Positions 63,812 to 64,000 of a DNA stretch of 64,000 nucleotides are shown piece after piece (positions within the stretch are counted from its first letter, which is position 1; each line of letters opens with the position of its first letter). The DNA is taken from assembly GCA_951813395.1 (NCBI GenBank), contig OX638356.1, forward strand, positions 4,027,821 through 4,091,820, given 5' to 3'. A model generated the notes under the pieces. It made no database searches. It was not told the DNA's origin and saw only the letters and a program-made list of their open reading frames with translations. The stretch comes from Longimicrobiales bacterium. GTDB lineage: Bacteria; Gemmatimonadota; Gemmatimonadetes; Longimicrobiales; Gaopeijiaceae. The position numbers and the translations under genes are program-made.

Positions 63812-64000
63812 GGGACGAAGGGTGCCTCCGGGAGCTCCCGCAGAAGCCCGTGAAGCCCGCACGCCTCTTCGCGAAAAACCGCCCAGTCGGCGACGAGCCT
63901 CCGCTCTGCGTCGGGCGCGCTTCCGGCCCGCCACCTGGAAACGACCACGGCCAGCGCCGCCTCGACCGCCGACACGCTCGCACCGATGCGTGCCGGCAGG
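63808..64000 (-). CDS. C-terminal part of an unrecognised protein (runs off the window)
   Basis: The last ~63 residues are visible, helical and Ala/Arg/Glu-rich (VSAVEAALAVVVSRW, then LVADWAVFREEACGLHGLL), ending LPEAPFVP. The stop TGA overlaps the ATG of the receiver-AAA+ gene by 4 bases, so it belongs to the same operon. By position it could be a sensor for the receiver, but nothing visible proves this. Confidence 0.65.
   Translation of the reverse strand, partial: LPARIGASVSAVEAALAVVVSRWRAGSAPDAERRLVADWAVFREEACGLHGLLRELPEAPFVP

Overview
The window is a GC-rich, densely coded chromosomal segment of an aerobic, Gram-negative-type bacterium. Alternative complex III (actABCDEF), fused glycine dehydrogenase, several D-aminoacylase-type amidohydrolases with Sec or Tat signals, a 1050-residue secreted BNR/VPS10-type propeller protein, a propeller lipoprotein and many toxin-antitoxin pairs together resemble Gemmatimonadota. 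That placement is inferred from gene content, not from a marker gene. GTG/TTG starts and 4-base stop/start overlaps are common, so operon calls are fairly easy.

Left part (1-28700): a frameshifted IS630-type transposase runs off the left edge. It is followed by a cold-shock protein, an ABC exporter with a lytic transglycosylase, a TolQ/MotA-type channel, and a glycine-cleavage cluster (gcvH, gcvP, a UPF0173 hydrolase, a lipoate ligase able to lipoylate GcvH). On the plus strand come an acyl-CoA dehydrogenase, tatA, an MFS exporter, trmJ and a serine hydrolase. Then the complete respiratory complex III operon actA-F reads leftward (24818-17219). A glutamine-amidotransferase-like protein, a NatAB-type ABC transporter and a MazE/AbrB-fold protein close this part.

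Middle (28700-44300): a leftward operon apparently runs phd-vapC-coiled coil-D-aminoacylase-luxE-luxC. LuxC and LuxE are the acyl-CoA reductase and acyl-protein synthetase pair, found here without luciferase. Two more amidohydrolases and a YpdA-like flavoprotein read rightward, followed by a second toxin-antitoxin pair, a lipoprotein, the BNR propeller protein and an orphan ribbon-helix-helix antitoxin.

IS region (44263-47840): an apparently intact IS1634-type element with recognisable terminal inverted repeats, then truncated IS66 and IS1380 pieces.

Right part (48074-64000): the most unusual stretch. Reading leftward are an unrecognised partial gene, a receiver-AAA+ protein that looks like an NtrC regulator but lacks GAFTGA, and a large protein with a split receiver-like fold. 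After an IS3 scar comes yhhQ, then a translationally coupled set: coiled-coil protein, ClpB-D2-like AAA+ ATPase, radical SAM activase, zinc-ribbon/FHA protein, PP2C phosphatase and a membrane Ser/Thr kinase with a peptidoglycan-binding domain. Beyond an integrase scar lies a secreted M23 peptidase with two copies of an HExxH-type module and Sel1 repeats. A repeat of about 200 bp containing the yhhQ leader and first codons occurs at both ends of the kinase/ATPase block. I read this block as a candidate phospho-regulated, envelope-linked stress or conflict system; its function is inferred, not shown.
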